From positions 29,794-93,793 of the forward strand of contig JAJZNW010000001.1 in assembly GCA_021811615.1 (NCBI GenBank): 64,000 bases of DNA, in the 5' to 3' direction. Positions within the stretch are counted from its first letter, which is position 1, and each line of letters starts with the position of its first letter. Origin of the DNA: Bacteroidota bacterium. Its GTDB lineage: Bacteria; Bacteroidota; Ignavibacteria; Kryptoniales; JAKASW01. The position numbers and the translations under genes were made by a program. Shown here piece after piece: positions 1 to 10,617 of this stretch. Below the pieces are notes generated by a model that worked only from the letters and a program-made list of their open reading frames with translations, did no database searches and was not told the origin of the DNA.

Positions 1-468
1 TTCTCGCTCGTCGGTGCGATATGGTTCCTGTATATACTTCACTATAACGTGAGTGTCGCAGTGGCAGTCGGGATGATCGCTCTTGCAGGACTCGATGCAG
101 AGACCGGCGTGGTGATGCTCCTCTATCTTGACATCGCGTACGACAAAATGAAGGCGGCAGGCAAGATGTTCACGTTCGAGAATCTCAAGGAAGCGATTCA
201 CGAAGGAGCTGTGAGGAGAGTAAGACCTAAGATGATGACTGCCTCTGCTATTCTCGCCGGGCTGCTGCCGATAATGTGGGCGACCGGAACAGGTGCAGAT
301 GTTATGAAACGGATTGCGGCTCCTATGGTCGGTGGCGTGGTAACCAGCGTTCTCCTTGAGCTCATGGTTTACCCGGTGATTTATTACCTCTGGAGAAGCC
401 GGGAGATTCGGCATCAAACTGCAACGATTAAGGACTCCACAATACCTCAAGAAGTGGGCCAACAATGA
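1..468 (+). CDS. CusA/CzcA-family heavy-metal efflux RND transporter, C-terminal fragment (5' end outside window)
   Basis: Open frame from base 1 (FSLVGAIWFLYILHYNVSVAVAVGMIALAGLDAETGVVMLLYLD...RVRPKMMTASAILAGLLPIMWATGTGADVMKRIAAPMVGG) with typical CusA C-terminal transmembrane motifs; stop at 466-468. Confidence 0.93.
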   Translation, partial: FSLVGAIWFLYILHYNVSVAVAVGMIALAGLDAETGVVMLLYLDIAYDKMKAAGKMFTFENLKEAIHEGAVRRVRPKMMTASAILAGLLPIMWATGTGADVMKRIAAPMVGGVVTSVLLELMVYPVIYYLWRSREIRHQTATIKDSTIPQEVGQQ

Positions 469-736
469 AACCCGGGATGGGTCCTGAAGGCGCGGCAGCT
501 CTCGCTGCCGCCCTTGCCGGCCGTGCGAAATCACCGGTCGCAACGCGTGGTGTCACCGCCGGCGCGGGAGACGAAGTGTCGATCGTCTCCGGCGAAGCAA
601 GCCCTAAGCCTTCAAAGTAAGTGATGCCGTCGGACCGAAAAGCATTTTTACTTTGCGCCATACTTCATACGTCCGGCGGAACTCCCGCGTCCTTAAGAAT
701 GTGCCTGGAATTTCCGATATAGAAACAGGAAGACAT

Positions 737-1255
737 ATGAAGAATTATCTCCTGTTCGCAATAGTTCTCGGCCTGACTCTTGACGGCTGTGGCGGAGGGC
801 TAGAATTGACGATGAAACCCGGCAAAGGCTTCAAGGTGAAATCTACCGTAGAGGTGGAGAGTGATGGATTCGACCCCGTAAACCTGCAGCACACAATCGA
901 GAGAGCCCTCTTTAAGAACGGAGTAAACATTCAATCTGCTTCACTCGCCCCGACCGGAAGTGCGCCTCAACAAGATTTGATGAGCCAGGGCGCAAGTCCA
1001 TCCACCGGAAAGAAGACCGATTCTGTCTCGACCGGTTTGTCCACAGTCAAAGGGGCGGTAGAAAATTCAGTGTACTTGCTGACGTTTGCCTACAAATCCA
1101 ATTATACATTCTCAGGTGAAATGATTACGGATTTCTCTGCAACCGTTTTCAAAGCGGGGGAAATTGTCGGAATGATAAGCTATCATGGCGCTGGAATGCC
1201 GGTAGAACAGTTGGCAGAAAATGTCGGGAAAGATCTCGCGCAGAAACTGAAGTGA
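737..1255 (+). CDS. Putative lipoprotein of unknown function
   Basis: ATG at 737 gives MKNYLLFAIVLGLTLDGCGGG, a signal peptide with a possible lipobox Cys; the listed ORF start at 653 is upstream of this. Confidence 0.6.
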   Translation: MKNYLLFAIVLGLTLDGCGGGLELTMKPGKGFKVKSTVEVESDGFDPVNLQHTIERALFKNGVNIQSASLAPTGSAPQQDLMSQGASPSTGKKTDSVSTGLSTVKGAVENSVYLLTFAYKSNYTFSGEMITDFSATVFKAGEIVGMISYHGAGMPVEQLAENVGKDLAQKLK

Positions 1256-1269
1256 GGGCTGTTTCGCGC

Positions 1270-3603
1270 TTAGTACATGTACGTTATTCCTCCTCCGACT
1301 CCGAAGTCTGAGTCGTAATTGGCCGACAGCGAAAAGTATCTCGTCAATATATAACTCATCCCTATGTCGTATTCATTATCGGTGTTCCACATGCCGCTCA
1401 GCCTTAATCGCGAAGTCAGCGCCAGATTACTCCTGCTCAGCTGAAACCTCAGGTGACCCGTATCGTCGACTCGTAGATCTGTCTGGATGAACAACGGCAG
1501 GAGGTAGCGTATGCCTGCTACTCCGACGGTTCGATTGTTGATGCGATATTCCTGAGTGCCGGGAACTATGTGGGGGAGCCTGTCGAGCCTTCTGAAATCC
1601 ACGCCGACGTATGCTTCCAGGAACTGCGTATTGCCGAACAGCCGGCCGAAACGAGCTTCGCCCCGGTAGTCACCACGATAGTCGGCCGCGCCCGTAAACT
1701 GAAAAACATAACTCCGGTTTACCTCCCGTATTATCGGGAAGATACCGTTGGATTGCGCCGCTACATTGGCGGAAGGATACCAACTGTTATCCATGCTCAC
1801 GAATTTCTGATAAGCATTCCTTATGGTATCGATCTCAGGATTTAGTGGAGCATCCGATCCTTGAGGAGAGCCTGCCGGGGCGACACTAAACACCCTTGCC
1901 ATTCCGCTGTTCATGTGATAGAGGATGTGGCAGTGGTAGAACCAGTCTCCGGTATGCGGTTCGTTGAATTCGATCGTATCGGTCTCCATTGGCGTCACGT
2001 CGAGCACATTCTTCATCGGATCGTAATCTCCGTGCCCGTTGAGAACCCTGAACGACGTCCCGTGGAGATGCATCGGGTGACGCATCATCGTCGAGTTGTG
2101 AATGATGACCACCACGTTCTCTCCCTTGCGGATTCTTATTTTGTGAGCCTGGGAAAGTGTCTTGTTGTTAATCGACCATTGATACCTGCGCATGTTTCCT
2201 GTGAGATCGAAATGCAGAGTATCTGTCGGCCAATCCGGCAGATTCGTTTTCACAGGCGACTTCAGCATGCCGTAATTGAGAATCACGATACCACCCGGCG
2301 AGTTTGTGCTCATGTCCATGTTCATACTGCTTCCGCCGGTGTCTGATCCGGCCGCGGTTGACATGCCGCTCATCCCAGTCATTCCGTTCATGCCCGACAT
2401 CCCGCTCATTCCCGACATGCCGTTCATATTGGACATACCGTTCATTTTCCGATTTGCGTCCTTACTTCTTTCCCTCGGACGACCGTCCATCTTAGGGTAC
2501 ATGGGACTAAACACATCGTATTTCTGGTCGTACATCTTCATGTTTCTCATGCCTCCCGATGAATACATCATATCGTTCATCGCCTGCATCCCCCTGAAGT
2601 AGTTGAGCTTCCCAAGTGTCGGAGCGTATACCTTCTCTCCGCTGCCGAGCCAGAGAGATGCGTGACCCATGCGGTCTTCGGCTGTCGCAAGGAACTCATA
2701 GCTCTTGTTTCCAGGAATAGTCACGATAACGTCGTAAGTCTCGCCCACGCCTATTATCATCCTGTCCACCTTGACGGGCACGACGTCACCGCCGTCGCTG
2801 GCAACAACGGTCAGCTTTCCGCCGGCAAACTGCAGCCAGAAATACGTCGATGAGGAGGCGTTAATGATGCGAAGTCTTACTTTGCTGCCCGCCTTTAGTT
2901 GAGGGATGTGCCGACTCTTTTTTCCGTTCAGAAGATACGCATCGTAGTGAACGTCGCTTACGCCCATCGCCGGCATCCTGTGCCATTCCTGCACGAACTT
3001 CGCGCCAAGGTATCCATTTATCAGCGCCCCTCCCCAGCTCTGTACGGATCCATTCTTTATGCTGTACCAATCGTTTCCGCTCTTAAGTGTTCGCATGACC
3101 TGATCAGGACTTTCGTTCGTCCAGTCGCTTAGCACCACATCATACTGCGGTATGGTATCGTCCGTGTGGCGTCTGTGCAGTATGACCGCACCATATTCGC
3201 CTATCTGCTCCTGGAATCCAAAGTGAGAGTGGTACCAGTAAGTACCATGCTGCACGATTGGGAACTTATACAGGTGTGTTGTATGCGGAAGAACGGGGGC
3301 AGTCGTCAGGTAAGGAACCCCGTCCTGTATGTTGGGAAGTATCAGTCCGTGCCAGTGAATCGACGTCGGTACGTCCATCATGTTGTGGACGTAGATTTCC
3401 GCCGTGTCGCCCTCGGTGAAGCTCAAAGCGGGCCCGGGTATGCGTCCGTTAATCGCGATGGCTCTGACTCTCTTCCCGGTATAGTTGACAGTTGTGTCGC
3501 TCACGTACAGGTCGTACCGCACAGCTCTCTGCGCATACGCCTTGACAGCTGAAACCAGAAGGATGAAAGCCGCGTATCTCACGAGAATTCTATTGTTATT
3601 CAT
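1270..3603 (-). CDS. Multicopper oxidase (CopA-like) with Met-rich segment and C-terminal CopB-like beta-barrel region
   Basis: Cu-ligand motifs IHWHGL, TYWYHSHFG, MRHPMHLHGTSF, FYHCHILYHMNSGMARVF; (M-N/S-G-M)n tract; C-terminal ~140 aa with alternating strands (EARFGRLFGNTQFLEAYVGVDFRR...YDIGMSYILTRYFSLSANYDSDFGVGGGITYMY). Confidence 0.9.
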   Translation of the reverse strand: MNNNRILVRYAAFILLVSAVKAYAQRAVRYDLYVSDTTVNYTGKRVRAIAINGRIPGPALSFTEGDTAEIYVHNMMDVPTSIHWHGLILPNIQDGVPYLTTAPVLPHTTHLYKFPIVQHGTYWYHSHFGFQEQIGEYGAVILHRRHTDDTIPQYDVVLSDWTNESPDQVMRTLKSGNDWYSIKNGSVQSWGGALINGYLGAKFVQEWHRMPAMGVSDVHYDAYLLNGKKSRHIPQLKAGSKVRLRIINASSSTYFWLQFAGGKLTVVASDGGDVVPVKVDRMIIGVGETYDVIVTIPGNKSYEFLATAEDRMGHASLWLGSGEKVYAPTLGKLNYFRGMQAMNDMMYSSGGMRNMKMYDQKYDVFSPMYPKMDGRPRERSKDANRKMNGMSNMNGMSGMSGMSGMNGMTGMSGMSTAAGSDTGGSSMNMDMSTNSPGGIVILNYGMLKSPVKTNLPDWPTDTLHFDLTGNMRRYQWSINNKTLSQAHKIRIRKGENVVVIIHNSTMMRHPMHLHGTSFRVLNGHGDYDPMKNVLDVTPMETDTIEFNEPHTGDWFYHCHILYHMNSGMARVFSVAPAGSPQGSDAPLNPEIDTIRNAYQKFVSMDNSWYPSANVAAQSNGIFPIIREVNRSYVFQFTGAADYRGDYRGEARFGRLFGNTQFLEAYVGVDFRRLDRLPHIVPGTQEYRINNRTVGVAGIRYLLPLFIQTDLRVDDTGHLRFQLSRSNLALTSRLRLSGMWNTDNEYDIGMSYILTRYFSLSANYDSDFGVGGGITYMY
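2362..2445 (-). repeat. Short tandem repeat encoding the Met-rich MNGMSGM-type tract inside the multicopper oxidase
   Basis: Repeated 9-nt-like units (cat-gcc-gct / cat-tcc-gtt) translate on the minus strand to MNGMSNMNGMSGMSGMSGMNGMTGMSGMS. Confidence 0.85.
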
Positions 3604-3785
3604 TTTCCATCAAACCTCTCTCGGCATGGTCGAAGACAGACTCTAAACGCCAAATCCGAAATGCTACTGGAAATCGCCCTTGCAATGCCTTTTGCCGATT
3701 CGAGATTTTCGATTTTAAGTTTGTTTATGGCTTTGTGCTTCATATTCAGGATTTTTCTTGTTATTCGAGATACTGTCGTGACGAC

Positions 3786-4355
3786 TTAGCGTCTGTGCTC
3801 GCCCATCTTCATATTCATCTTCATGTTCTTCATGCTTTCGTTTGCTTTTTTCATCGCTTGATAATCCTGCGGCGTCATGTCTTTCATCTTCTCGAGAAAC
3901 GCGACCATCGCCCAGATTTTATCGTCTGCGTGTGTCCTGGCAAATCCGGGCATCCCCGTGCTCTTGATCCCGTTCTTGATTACCCAGAAGAGTTCCTGGG
4001 GAGAGAGATGCTCTGCGGAACGTGCGAGGTTCGGAGCTTCCGGGTACAATCCAATTCCTGCTTCCGATTTCGACAGCCCGGGTCCCGAGTGACATGTGAC
4101 GCACATTTCGTTGTAATGGTCAAAGCCCATCGCGATCATCGAGCTGTCCGTCAAAGACGGCACCTTGATTCCATTCGCGTGATACTTGACGGAATTATCG
4201 CTGGTCGAACTGAATATCCAGCGGAGAAATCCGGGATCGGGGGACAGAGTCGAAACATTGTACAACGCACCGGAAAGTCCTGAGCCAATAACGATTACGA
4301 ATATGATCAGTTCCGCAGCAAGGGTCGCCGCCACTGTCATGATTGTCTTTTTCAT
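3786..4355 (-). CDS. Membrane-anchored c-type cytochrome
   Basis: CVTCHSGPG heme motif, downstream STGMPGFARTHADDKIWAMVAFLEKM; N-terminal MKKTIMTVAATLAAELIIFVIVIG membrane segment; terminal His/Met-rich tail. Confidence 0.85.
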   Translation of the reverse strand: MKKTIMTVAATLAAELIIFVIVIGSGLSGALYNVSTLSPDPGFLRWIFSSTSDNSVKYHANGIKVPSLTDSSMIAMGFDHYNEMCVTCHSGPGLSKSEAGIGLYPEAPNLARSAEHLSPQELFWVIKNGIKSTGMPGFARTHADDKIWAMVAFLEKMKDMTPQDYQAMKKANESMKNMKMNMKMGEHRR

Positions 4356-4583
4356 CCGTTCTCCAAAGTTTGTCGTTATTCCTATATCTGGTTTTGCCGG
4401 ACACGTAGTGATTGACAAACCAGTTGAGATATGCATAGCGGAGATGCCTGCTTCGGCTATTCCCAGGAACGCGATATGATATCTGCTGGAAGTCGTCCAC
4501 GATCTCGTCCGAACTCTACCGGCTTCTGACCCGAGAGTATTGTGTTGAACGATCAGGCCGTCCGGACGATCATGGGATGCTTT

Positions 4584-5018
4584 TTAGATACGGAGATTGA
4601 GGTTTGTTAGGTGTAGTGGTAACGGAGGGGAGTCGGTTGTTGCAAAGAGCAGGTGGTTGGAGGCCAAAGTGGTCCGGCAGGTTCCCCGACTTATGAAATG
4701 GAATAACATTATCGGCTCGAAGTGTCCCGAAAATGTCTCGAGATTCGTAAAACTGCTGACGACACTTTTGGTGTGCAATGTAAAAAGAATGCAGCTTGGC
4801 GATTCCAGGCTCATTCCATGCTCCATTGTAATTACCCCGTGGCATTCATCGCAGATGGTCGAGCCTGACGAAGTGTCGGGTGAATTCATTACCACCCTCG
4901 GCATGCTGACAGGCGATTGCCTCTCTGTGCAGAAGCATGTCGCATACGCACACTGTATCTGCCCCACGACAAAGGCGAGGGTGAGAAATGCGCGTAGATA
5001 TCGGAATTTATTTTTCAT
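4584..5018 (-). CDS. Small exported Cys-containing protein, function unknown
   Basis: Signal-like MKNKFRYLRAFLTLAFVVGQIQCAYA, then CFC and CDECH motifs; same orientation as the copper genes. Confidence 0.5.
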   Translation of the reverse strand: MKNKFRYLRAFLTLAFVVGQIQCAYATCFCTERQSPVSMPRVVMNSPDTSSGSTICDECHGVITMEHGMSLESPSCILFTLHTKSVVSSFTNLETFSGHFEPIMLFHFISRGTCRTTLASNHLLFATTDSPPLPLHLTNLNLRI

Positions 5019-5177
5019 TGTTCAAGTAAACGACATGTACTCTTCCTAACAAGAACAGATTTTCATAGTTCCGGACTCAAATTCCGGGGTAGTATGAAAA
5101 TGACGGGTAGCCGGCAAGTTCGGCCTGAAGAACAGATATCGGACTCTTCATAACGACGCGGCGGTAGTTACGGTCTC

Positions 5178-8100
5178 TCAGGCACCTTTTCCGTCAAGTG
5201 CATCGCGGACAGTGCGTAGAATGTCTGCCGGTGCATATGGTTTCTGGACATAATGTTCCACCCCTGCGCGCACAAGTTTCGCTTTGACTGCCGGCTCCAG
5301 GAATCCACTCGCAGCGATTAGCTTAACGCCGGGGGCGATCGCTCTCAGCCGTAAGAGCACTTCGTCTCCCGGCAGCCTCGGTAACCCGATGTCGGAAATG
5401 ACCGCCGCGATTTTGGCCGACCCGAGGTTGAATAGTTTGATGCCGTCCTCGCCGTTGTCGGCTGTAATCACCTCGTAACCCTTGGAAACCAGGACCATCC
5501 TCATAAGCTCCCTCAGCATGCTCTCATCTTCGATGATCAGGATCGTTTCATTTCCTTCAGGCGCGTCATGCAAAGCGACCTCCGATTCGGTATCCTCCCA
5601 TGAGCCCTTCTTTCGCACCGGCAAATAGATCGTGAACTTTGTCCCGCGATTGGGTTCTGTCTCGACGTCGATGTATCCGCGGTGATCCGATACGATGCTG
5701 TGAACGAGAGCCAGGCCGAGCCCTGTCCCTTTACCGATTTCCTTGGTCGTGAAAAACGGGTCGAAGATCCTTCGTTTGGTGGCTTCATCCATCCCTACTC
5801 CGTCGTCGGACACCGTTAGGAGCACGTACTCTCCTTCAGCCGAACCGGGAAACCGGTCCGCGAGGCTTCTTCCGTCTGCAGTGGACGTGGAGATTCTTAT
5901 TGTACCCCCGTTCGGCATCGCGTCTCTGGCGTTCACGCAAAGGTTGAGTAGAACCTGGTGAATCTGTGTCCCGTCAGCTACTATTGCGGGGATGCTTGGG
6001 TCAAGATCGCTGACCAGGTTTACCGTTTTCGGAAGTGTCTCACCGAGGAGCTTGGCCACTTCGAGTGCTACATCGTTGAGGCCGATGCTCCCCTGGACCC
6101 ACTCGCTCTTTCGCGCAAAAGTGAGGAGCTGCCTTACCAGGCCGGCACCCCTATCGGCGGCTTTCTGTATTGCCTTTAAATTTCGCGAATGTCTTTCCGG
6201 AAAATCGTCCGCCCCTTCGAGGAGCGCAGAGTAACCAATTATGATTCCGAGTATGTTGTTGAAGTCGTGCGCGATACCACCGGCCAGAGTGCCCAGGCTC
6301 TCGAGCTTCTGTGCCTGGATAAGCTGTGCTTCGAGGTTCTTCTGTCTCGTGATGTCGCGCGCGATGCCCACAATCGTCTGAGCATGGGTTATCTCGTCAA
6401 ATACCGTGGAGGCGGTGATGTTGACTACAATGTGTTCGCCGTCTTTCCTCTTGAACCCCACTTCCAGATCCTTTGCATACCTGTCACGCAAAAGGACGTC
6501 GAGCAAGTGCCGTCTTTGCTCGATGTTCAAATACATATCCTTCATGTTCAGTAGCTGCAGGTCCGCGAGCGTTTCATAGCCGAGGAGGTCCAGCGCGGCC
6601 TTGTTGCAGTCAGTAATTGTCCCGTCTGCCAGGGAGATGATGATGGCATCTTTCGACTGCTCGAAGAGCGACCTGTATTTTTCCTCAGATTCCTTAAGCT
6701 CGTCGTATGCTTCGTGCAATTTCGCTTCAGCGCCTTTTCTTTCCGTGATATCTATGAAAGACGCCATCATGCAAACGGGCTTCCCGTTCGGCGATCTGAC
6801 GATGTTCGCAGAGATCTGGTAATCGAATCGGGTGCCGTCTCTTCTGGTTGCCTCGGCGTCCCCAAAGTACCCGGCCCCGTCAAGCATGCTGTTCTCTGCC
6901 ATCCTGATCCTCTCAGGAGAATTCCCGAATTCTTCAATTCGTTTTCCAATCACCTCTTCAACGGTATTGTAACCCCATAACCTGAGGAATGCCGCATTCA
7001 CATAAAATACCCTTCCATCCATGTCTGCTAAGCCTATTGGGCTGATGGAAGACTCGATGGCGGCGTTCTTCACCAGAAGCTGTTCCTCCGCTAGTTTGCG
7101 TTCGGTGATATCTTCGACGACGCCGTCAAAGTAAGCTGTTTCACCGTCGGAATCTCTGATCGCTCTGGCGCTTTCCCGCACGAAGATGACCCTTCCGTCG
7201 GCGCGAGTCCACGAGGTTTCGAGGCCCTTGATTTCCCCCGCTTGCTGCATTATCTCGAGAAACTTCTCCCTGGAATACTTGGGGCCGTAGTTTTGATCCT
7301 GAAGATTGAGGCGCGACAAATCTTCGAATGATTCGTAACCGAGCATGGCGACAAGGGCCGGGTTTGCCATCAGGATCTTACCGTCAGGTGTGGTCCTGTA
7401 GATCCCCACAGAACTGTTCTCGTATAGGCTTCGGAATTTCTCCTCGGATTCTCTTAGTTCCCTCCTGGCCTTCAACTGTTCAGTAACGTCACGATGAATT
7501 ACTGTGTATACCTTCTTGCCCGCTACCTCGATGTGGGAGATCGACGCTTCCATGGGGAACTCTTCGCCGTTGGCCCTGCGGCCGGTAACGATCCTCATGC
7601 CAAGCATTCTCCTGGACTCGTTCGCCCCCTCCGACTTACCGAATTGCTCGATGAACCGTGGGTGTATCTCTCTGGATTTTTCCGGGATGAGAAGGTCGAT
7701 GGGTTTCCCCATCATTTCTTCGGCACTGATTCCGAACATCTTTTCAGATGCCGGATTGAACAGAATAACGTTCTGATTCTCATCGAGGCTGACGATCCCG
7801 TCCATTGCGGAATTGATGAGGCCGAGAAGACGCTGCGTTGTCATCAGGAGTTCTTCCTGAGCGGCTTTTCTTTCGGTGATGACTTCCGAAAGGAGAATTA
7901 TTCCTGCGATTTCCCCGGTGTCCTGGTACCATGGCCGGATTTCCCACTTCACCCAATCGACGGTTCCGTCAGCGCGAGGGAAGGGGTCCTCGTCGCATTT
8001 CTCGACCCTCCCTTGCAGGCACCTTGAATGGATGTCCTTCCATCGCTGCGGTATCTCGGGGAAAACTTCATAGTGCGATTTACCTATGATGTCGACATCG

Positions 8101-9362
8101 CCGATCTTGTAGTCGGAAAGATAACGCCGGCTTGCGACGACGTATTTCATGTCCACGTCGAACATAGCGATTGCGGCCGGGCTGTTCTCGATCAAAAGCT
8201 GGAGAGTCTGTTCGTGCCGCCTAAGCCGGTCGTCTGCTTCACGCCGGCTGGTGATGTCCCTTATTACGCTTATGACGGCGCGCCTGCCGTCGATGTCGAT
8301 TCCCCGGGCGCTCACCTCGACGGGGAATCTGCTTCCGTCTTTCCGGAAATGGACCGACTCGAACCGCATGCCGCTCTTGTCGGCTTCCGCCAGCTGGTCC
8401 GGTATTACCAGTCGTTCGCCGGGCTCCCTCAAATCGTCTATCTTCAATTTCAACATCTCTTCCCGTGAGTACCCGTATGTCATAAGCGCCGCCTGGTTCG
8501 CTTCGACGATCCGGTGGTCTTCGACCCTCGAGAAAATAATCGGGTCGAGTGCGTGGTCCGCGAGAATCCTGGAACGATTCCATCTTTCTTCCGCCGCTCT
8601 CAGGTCCGTAATATCCTGGTACGAACTTCGCAACTTGACAACTTTGTCGCCATCCTTGACTGCAGCTCCGATGACTCGAACTAACTTACGATTGCCATGG
8701 GGAGTGACCACTTCCAATTCCAAATCGTAAGATTTCCCGTTGTCGATCGCATCCCTTATCGCGGATTCGATCTTACCGCGTGAACCGGCCGAGTAGCTGC
8801 TCAACACGACTGAAACGTCGACATCCGGGCTGAATTCCACTTCGTGTATACGGGCTACCTCCTCGTTCCATGTGCCCTTCATGGTATCGACATCGAACTC
8901 CCATACCCCGACTTTCGCCATTTTTCCCATGATAAGAAGGAGTTCCTCCCGTTCCTTCAGCTTCCTTTCGGCCCGCTTCCTTTCCGTTATGTCGTGTGCT
9001 ACAGCCAGAACTGCATCCCGACCCTTGAAGATCAAATCCTGAGCTGTTATGTCGACGTCGATTATCGCCCCATCTTTCAGCCTGTGCCGCCATTCCCCCG
9101 ACCGCCTGATCTTCGGCCGGCCTGGCTTCATCGCAGCCAGCATCCTCTCGACGTCTTCTGGGGGACGGAAGTCCTTGAGTGTTAAACTTAGAAATTCCAT
9201 CCTGGAATAGCCGTACTTCAGAACGGCGGCATCGTTTACTTCCAGGATACGGAGCGTCTCACGGTCGTAGACGAACATAGGCTGAGGATTGGCGTCGAAC
9301 AATAGCCGGAACTGCCCGTCAGAATTGCCATCACGTGACTTCATGCGCTTCTCGCCTCCCAT
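5178..9362 (-). CDS. Hybrid sensor histidine kinase with about 8 tandem PAS domains and a C-terminal receiver domain
   Basis: Repeated PAS/PAC signatures (DITERK, DITRQK), His[25 protein letters not shown], HATPase [14 protein letters not shown] / [13 protein letters not shown], receiver [14 protein letters not shown]...[14 protein letters not shown]...QKPY. Confidence 0.95.
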   Translation of the reverse strand: MGGEKRMKSRDGNSDGQFRLLFDANPQPMFVYDRETLRILEVNDAAVLKYGYSRMEFLSLTLKDFRPPEDVERMLAAMKPGRPKIRRSGEWRHRLKDGAIIDVDITAQDLIFKGRDAVLAVAHDITERKRAERKLKEREELLLIMGKMAKVGVWEFDVDTMKGTWNEEVARIHEVEFSPDVDVSVVLSSYSAGSRGKIESAIRDAIDNGKSYDLELEVVTPHGNRKLVRVIGAAVKDGDKVVKLRSSYQDITDLRAAEERWNRSRILADHALDPIIFSRVEDHRIVEANQAALMTYGYSREEMLKLKIDDLREPGERLVIPDQLAEADKSGMRFESVHFRKDGSRFPVEVSARGIDIDGRRAVISVIRDITSRREADDRLRRHEQTLQLLIENSPAAIAMFDVDMKYVVASRRYLSDYKIGDVDIIGKSHYEVFPEIPQRWKDIHSRCLQGRVEKCDEDPFPRADGTVDWVKWEIRPWYQDTGEIAGIILLSEVITERKAAQEELLMTTQRLLGLINSAMDGIVSLDENQNVILFNPASEKMFGISAEEMMGKPIDLLIPEKSREIHPRFIEQFGKSEGANESRRMLGMRIVTGRRANGEEFPMEASISHIEVAGKKVYTVIHRDVTEQLKARRELRESEEKFRSLYENSSVGIYRTTPDGKILMANPALVAMLGYESFEDLSRLNLQDQNYGPKYSREKFLEIMQQAGEIKGLETSWTRADGRVIFVRESARAIRDSDGETAYFDGVVEDITERKLAEEQLLVKNAAIESSISPIGLADMDGRVFYVNAAFLRLWGYNTVEEVIGKRIEEFGNSPERIRMAENSMLDGAGYFGDAEATRRDGTRFDYQISANIVRSPNGKPVCMMASFIDITERKGAEAKLHEAYDELKESEEKYRSLFEQSKDAIIISLADGTITDCNKAALDLLGYETLADLQLLNMKDMYLNIEQRRHLLDVLLRDRYAKDLEVGFKRKDGEHIVVNITASTVFDEITHAQTIVGIARDITRQKNLEAQLIQAQKLESLGTLAGGIAHDFNNILGIIIGYSALLEGADDFPERHSRNLKAIQKAADRGAGLVRQLLTFARKSEWVQGSIGLNDVALEVAKLLGETLPKTVNLVSDLDPSIPAIVADGTQIHQVLLNLCVNARDAMPNGGTIRISTSTADGRSLADRFPGSAEGEYVLLTVSDDGVGMDEATKRRIFDPFFTTKEIGKGTGLGLALVHSIVSDHRGYIDVETEPNRGTKFTIYLPVRKKGSWEDTESEVALHDAPEGNETILIIEDESMLRELMRMVLVSKGYEVITADNGEDGIKLFNLGSAKIAAVISDIGLPRLPGDEVLLRLRAIAPGVKLIAASGFLEPAVKAKLVRAGVEHYVQKPYAPADILRTVRDALDGKGA

Positions 9363-10210
9363 GTAATGAGTATAACGGAATCACATTGCGGCGACATTCA
9401 GGTCCCGTACAGTGCTGATCGTCAATATCGTCCTGATACCGCTCCACGATACTTCATTGAAGGAACAGTATCGCCGCCCCACGAACCAGGCGTAAGACAC
9501 CCACCGGCTCCCACTGGTCCTCCGGATGTGAATTGGAATTTGTCGCGTCGGTTCAATTAGTCGCGAGAACGGCCCGATTTCGACACGATCCATCCCGTAG
9601 AAAACCGGAAACCAGGACCTCCAACTATAGCGCCAAGGAGTACCTTAACAATGTTTGGGTCCCGCAACAAAATCTCTCTGAGAGTTTCCCCATCATCCGA
9701 TTGCTCCTGTCACGAAATCCGTCAGGACGATGTGTGTCCGGCGATTCTGAAACTTGTGCTGCGGGTCCTTCCAGTTTGGCTCGTCTGGTAGATGGTAGGT
9801 AAATGTATCAGCGGGGTCGTAAAATGTCAAGGTTCTTTGGCCCCGGACGATCCGGTCGCGATTTGGCTAGCTTTTCCAACCGTGGACTTGTTCGGCTCCT
9901 TACCCTTGATGCGGTACATCTCCTAGCATCTCGATTTGCCGGATCGGTCGAACAATCAAGCGATGAGCGGAGTCTTCGAATGAAAGCATGAAGCCCCTAC
10001 CTTAGCATCTCAACGTGTAAGTCAACTGAAGCGGAGATGTCCTCTCCAAAACCAAAAAGACAGGAAGAAGTGTACTCGGAATGGCCCCTGCGCGGAGAAA
10101 CGCAGAAATGACAATTCAGTGGCGCTCACTTTTCTTCCCGGGTGTATCTGTGCGATCGTCAGCCTTCTGCCGGGGCGTCCGGAGAGAATCGGGAGCGTAA
10201 TGCGCCTCTG

Positions 10211-10519
10211 CTATCCAGACAACTCGTCCGTCAGCTCTTTAGCTTTTGACTTTCCTTCTTTCAGAACTCTTTTCCCCTTGGATGTGATGACGTAATATTT
10301 GCGGATCTTTCCCGCCACGGTTTGTTTTGTCATTTTGAGATAGCCCTGCCGGACGAGCGAGTGGAACATTGGGTAGAGAGTTCCGAACGACATTTCGTAT
10401 CCATGTCTCTTCAGCTCGTTCCTGAATCCCTGACCGAATATGGGCGATTGATCGGCATGGTGAAGAATATGAAGCTTCACGAAGCCGAGTAAGAGGTCCT
10501 TCAGCAGCCTGTCGTCCAT
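10211..10519 (-). CDS. PadR-family transcriptional regulator
   Basis: LLLGFVKLHILHHADQSPIFGQGFRNELKRHGYEMSFGTLYPMFHSLVRQGYLKM, winged-helix PadR pattern. Confidence 0.88.
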   Translation of the reverse strand: MDDRLLKDLLLGFVKLHILHHADQSPIFGQGFRNELKRHGYEMSFGTLYPMFHSLVRQGYLKMTKQTVAGKIRKYYVITSKGKRVLKEGKSKAKELTDELSG

Positions 10520-10570
10520 TGAATTGTCCTTGCTGATGGTTCTCAGGATATTGTGGTCAGATCACGGAAC

Positions 10571-10607
10571 GAATCGATATCGATTCTCGTTATCGAGCTT
10601 AGATAAC
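10571..10607. promoter_or_regulatory. Two inverted repeats in the PadR/OprB divergent intergenic region
   Basis: Perfect palindrome GAATCGATATCGATTC (10571-10586) and GTTATC-N7-GATAAC (10589-10607). Confidence 0.55.
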
Positions 10608-10617
10608 AGAACAGGGA

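Noticed and set aside
2362-2445. Short tandem repeat considered as a non-coding minisatellite
   Set aside because: It lies in frame inside the multicopper oxidase and encodes a plausible Met-rich metal-binding tract.
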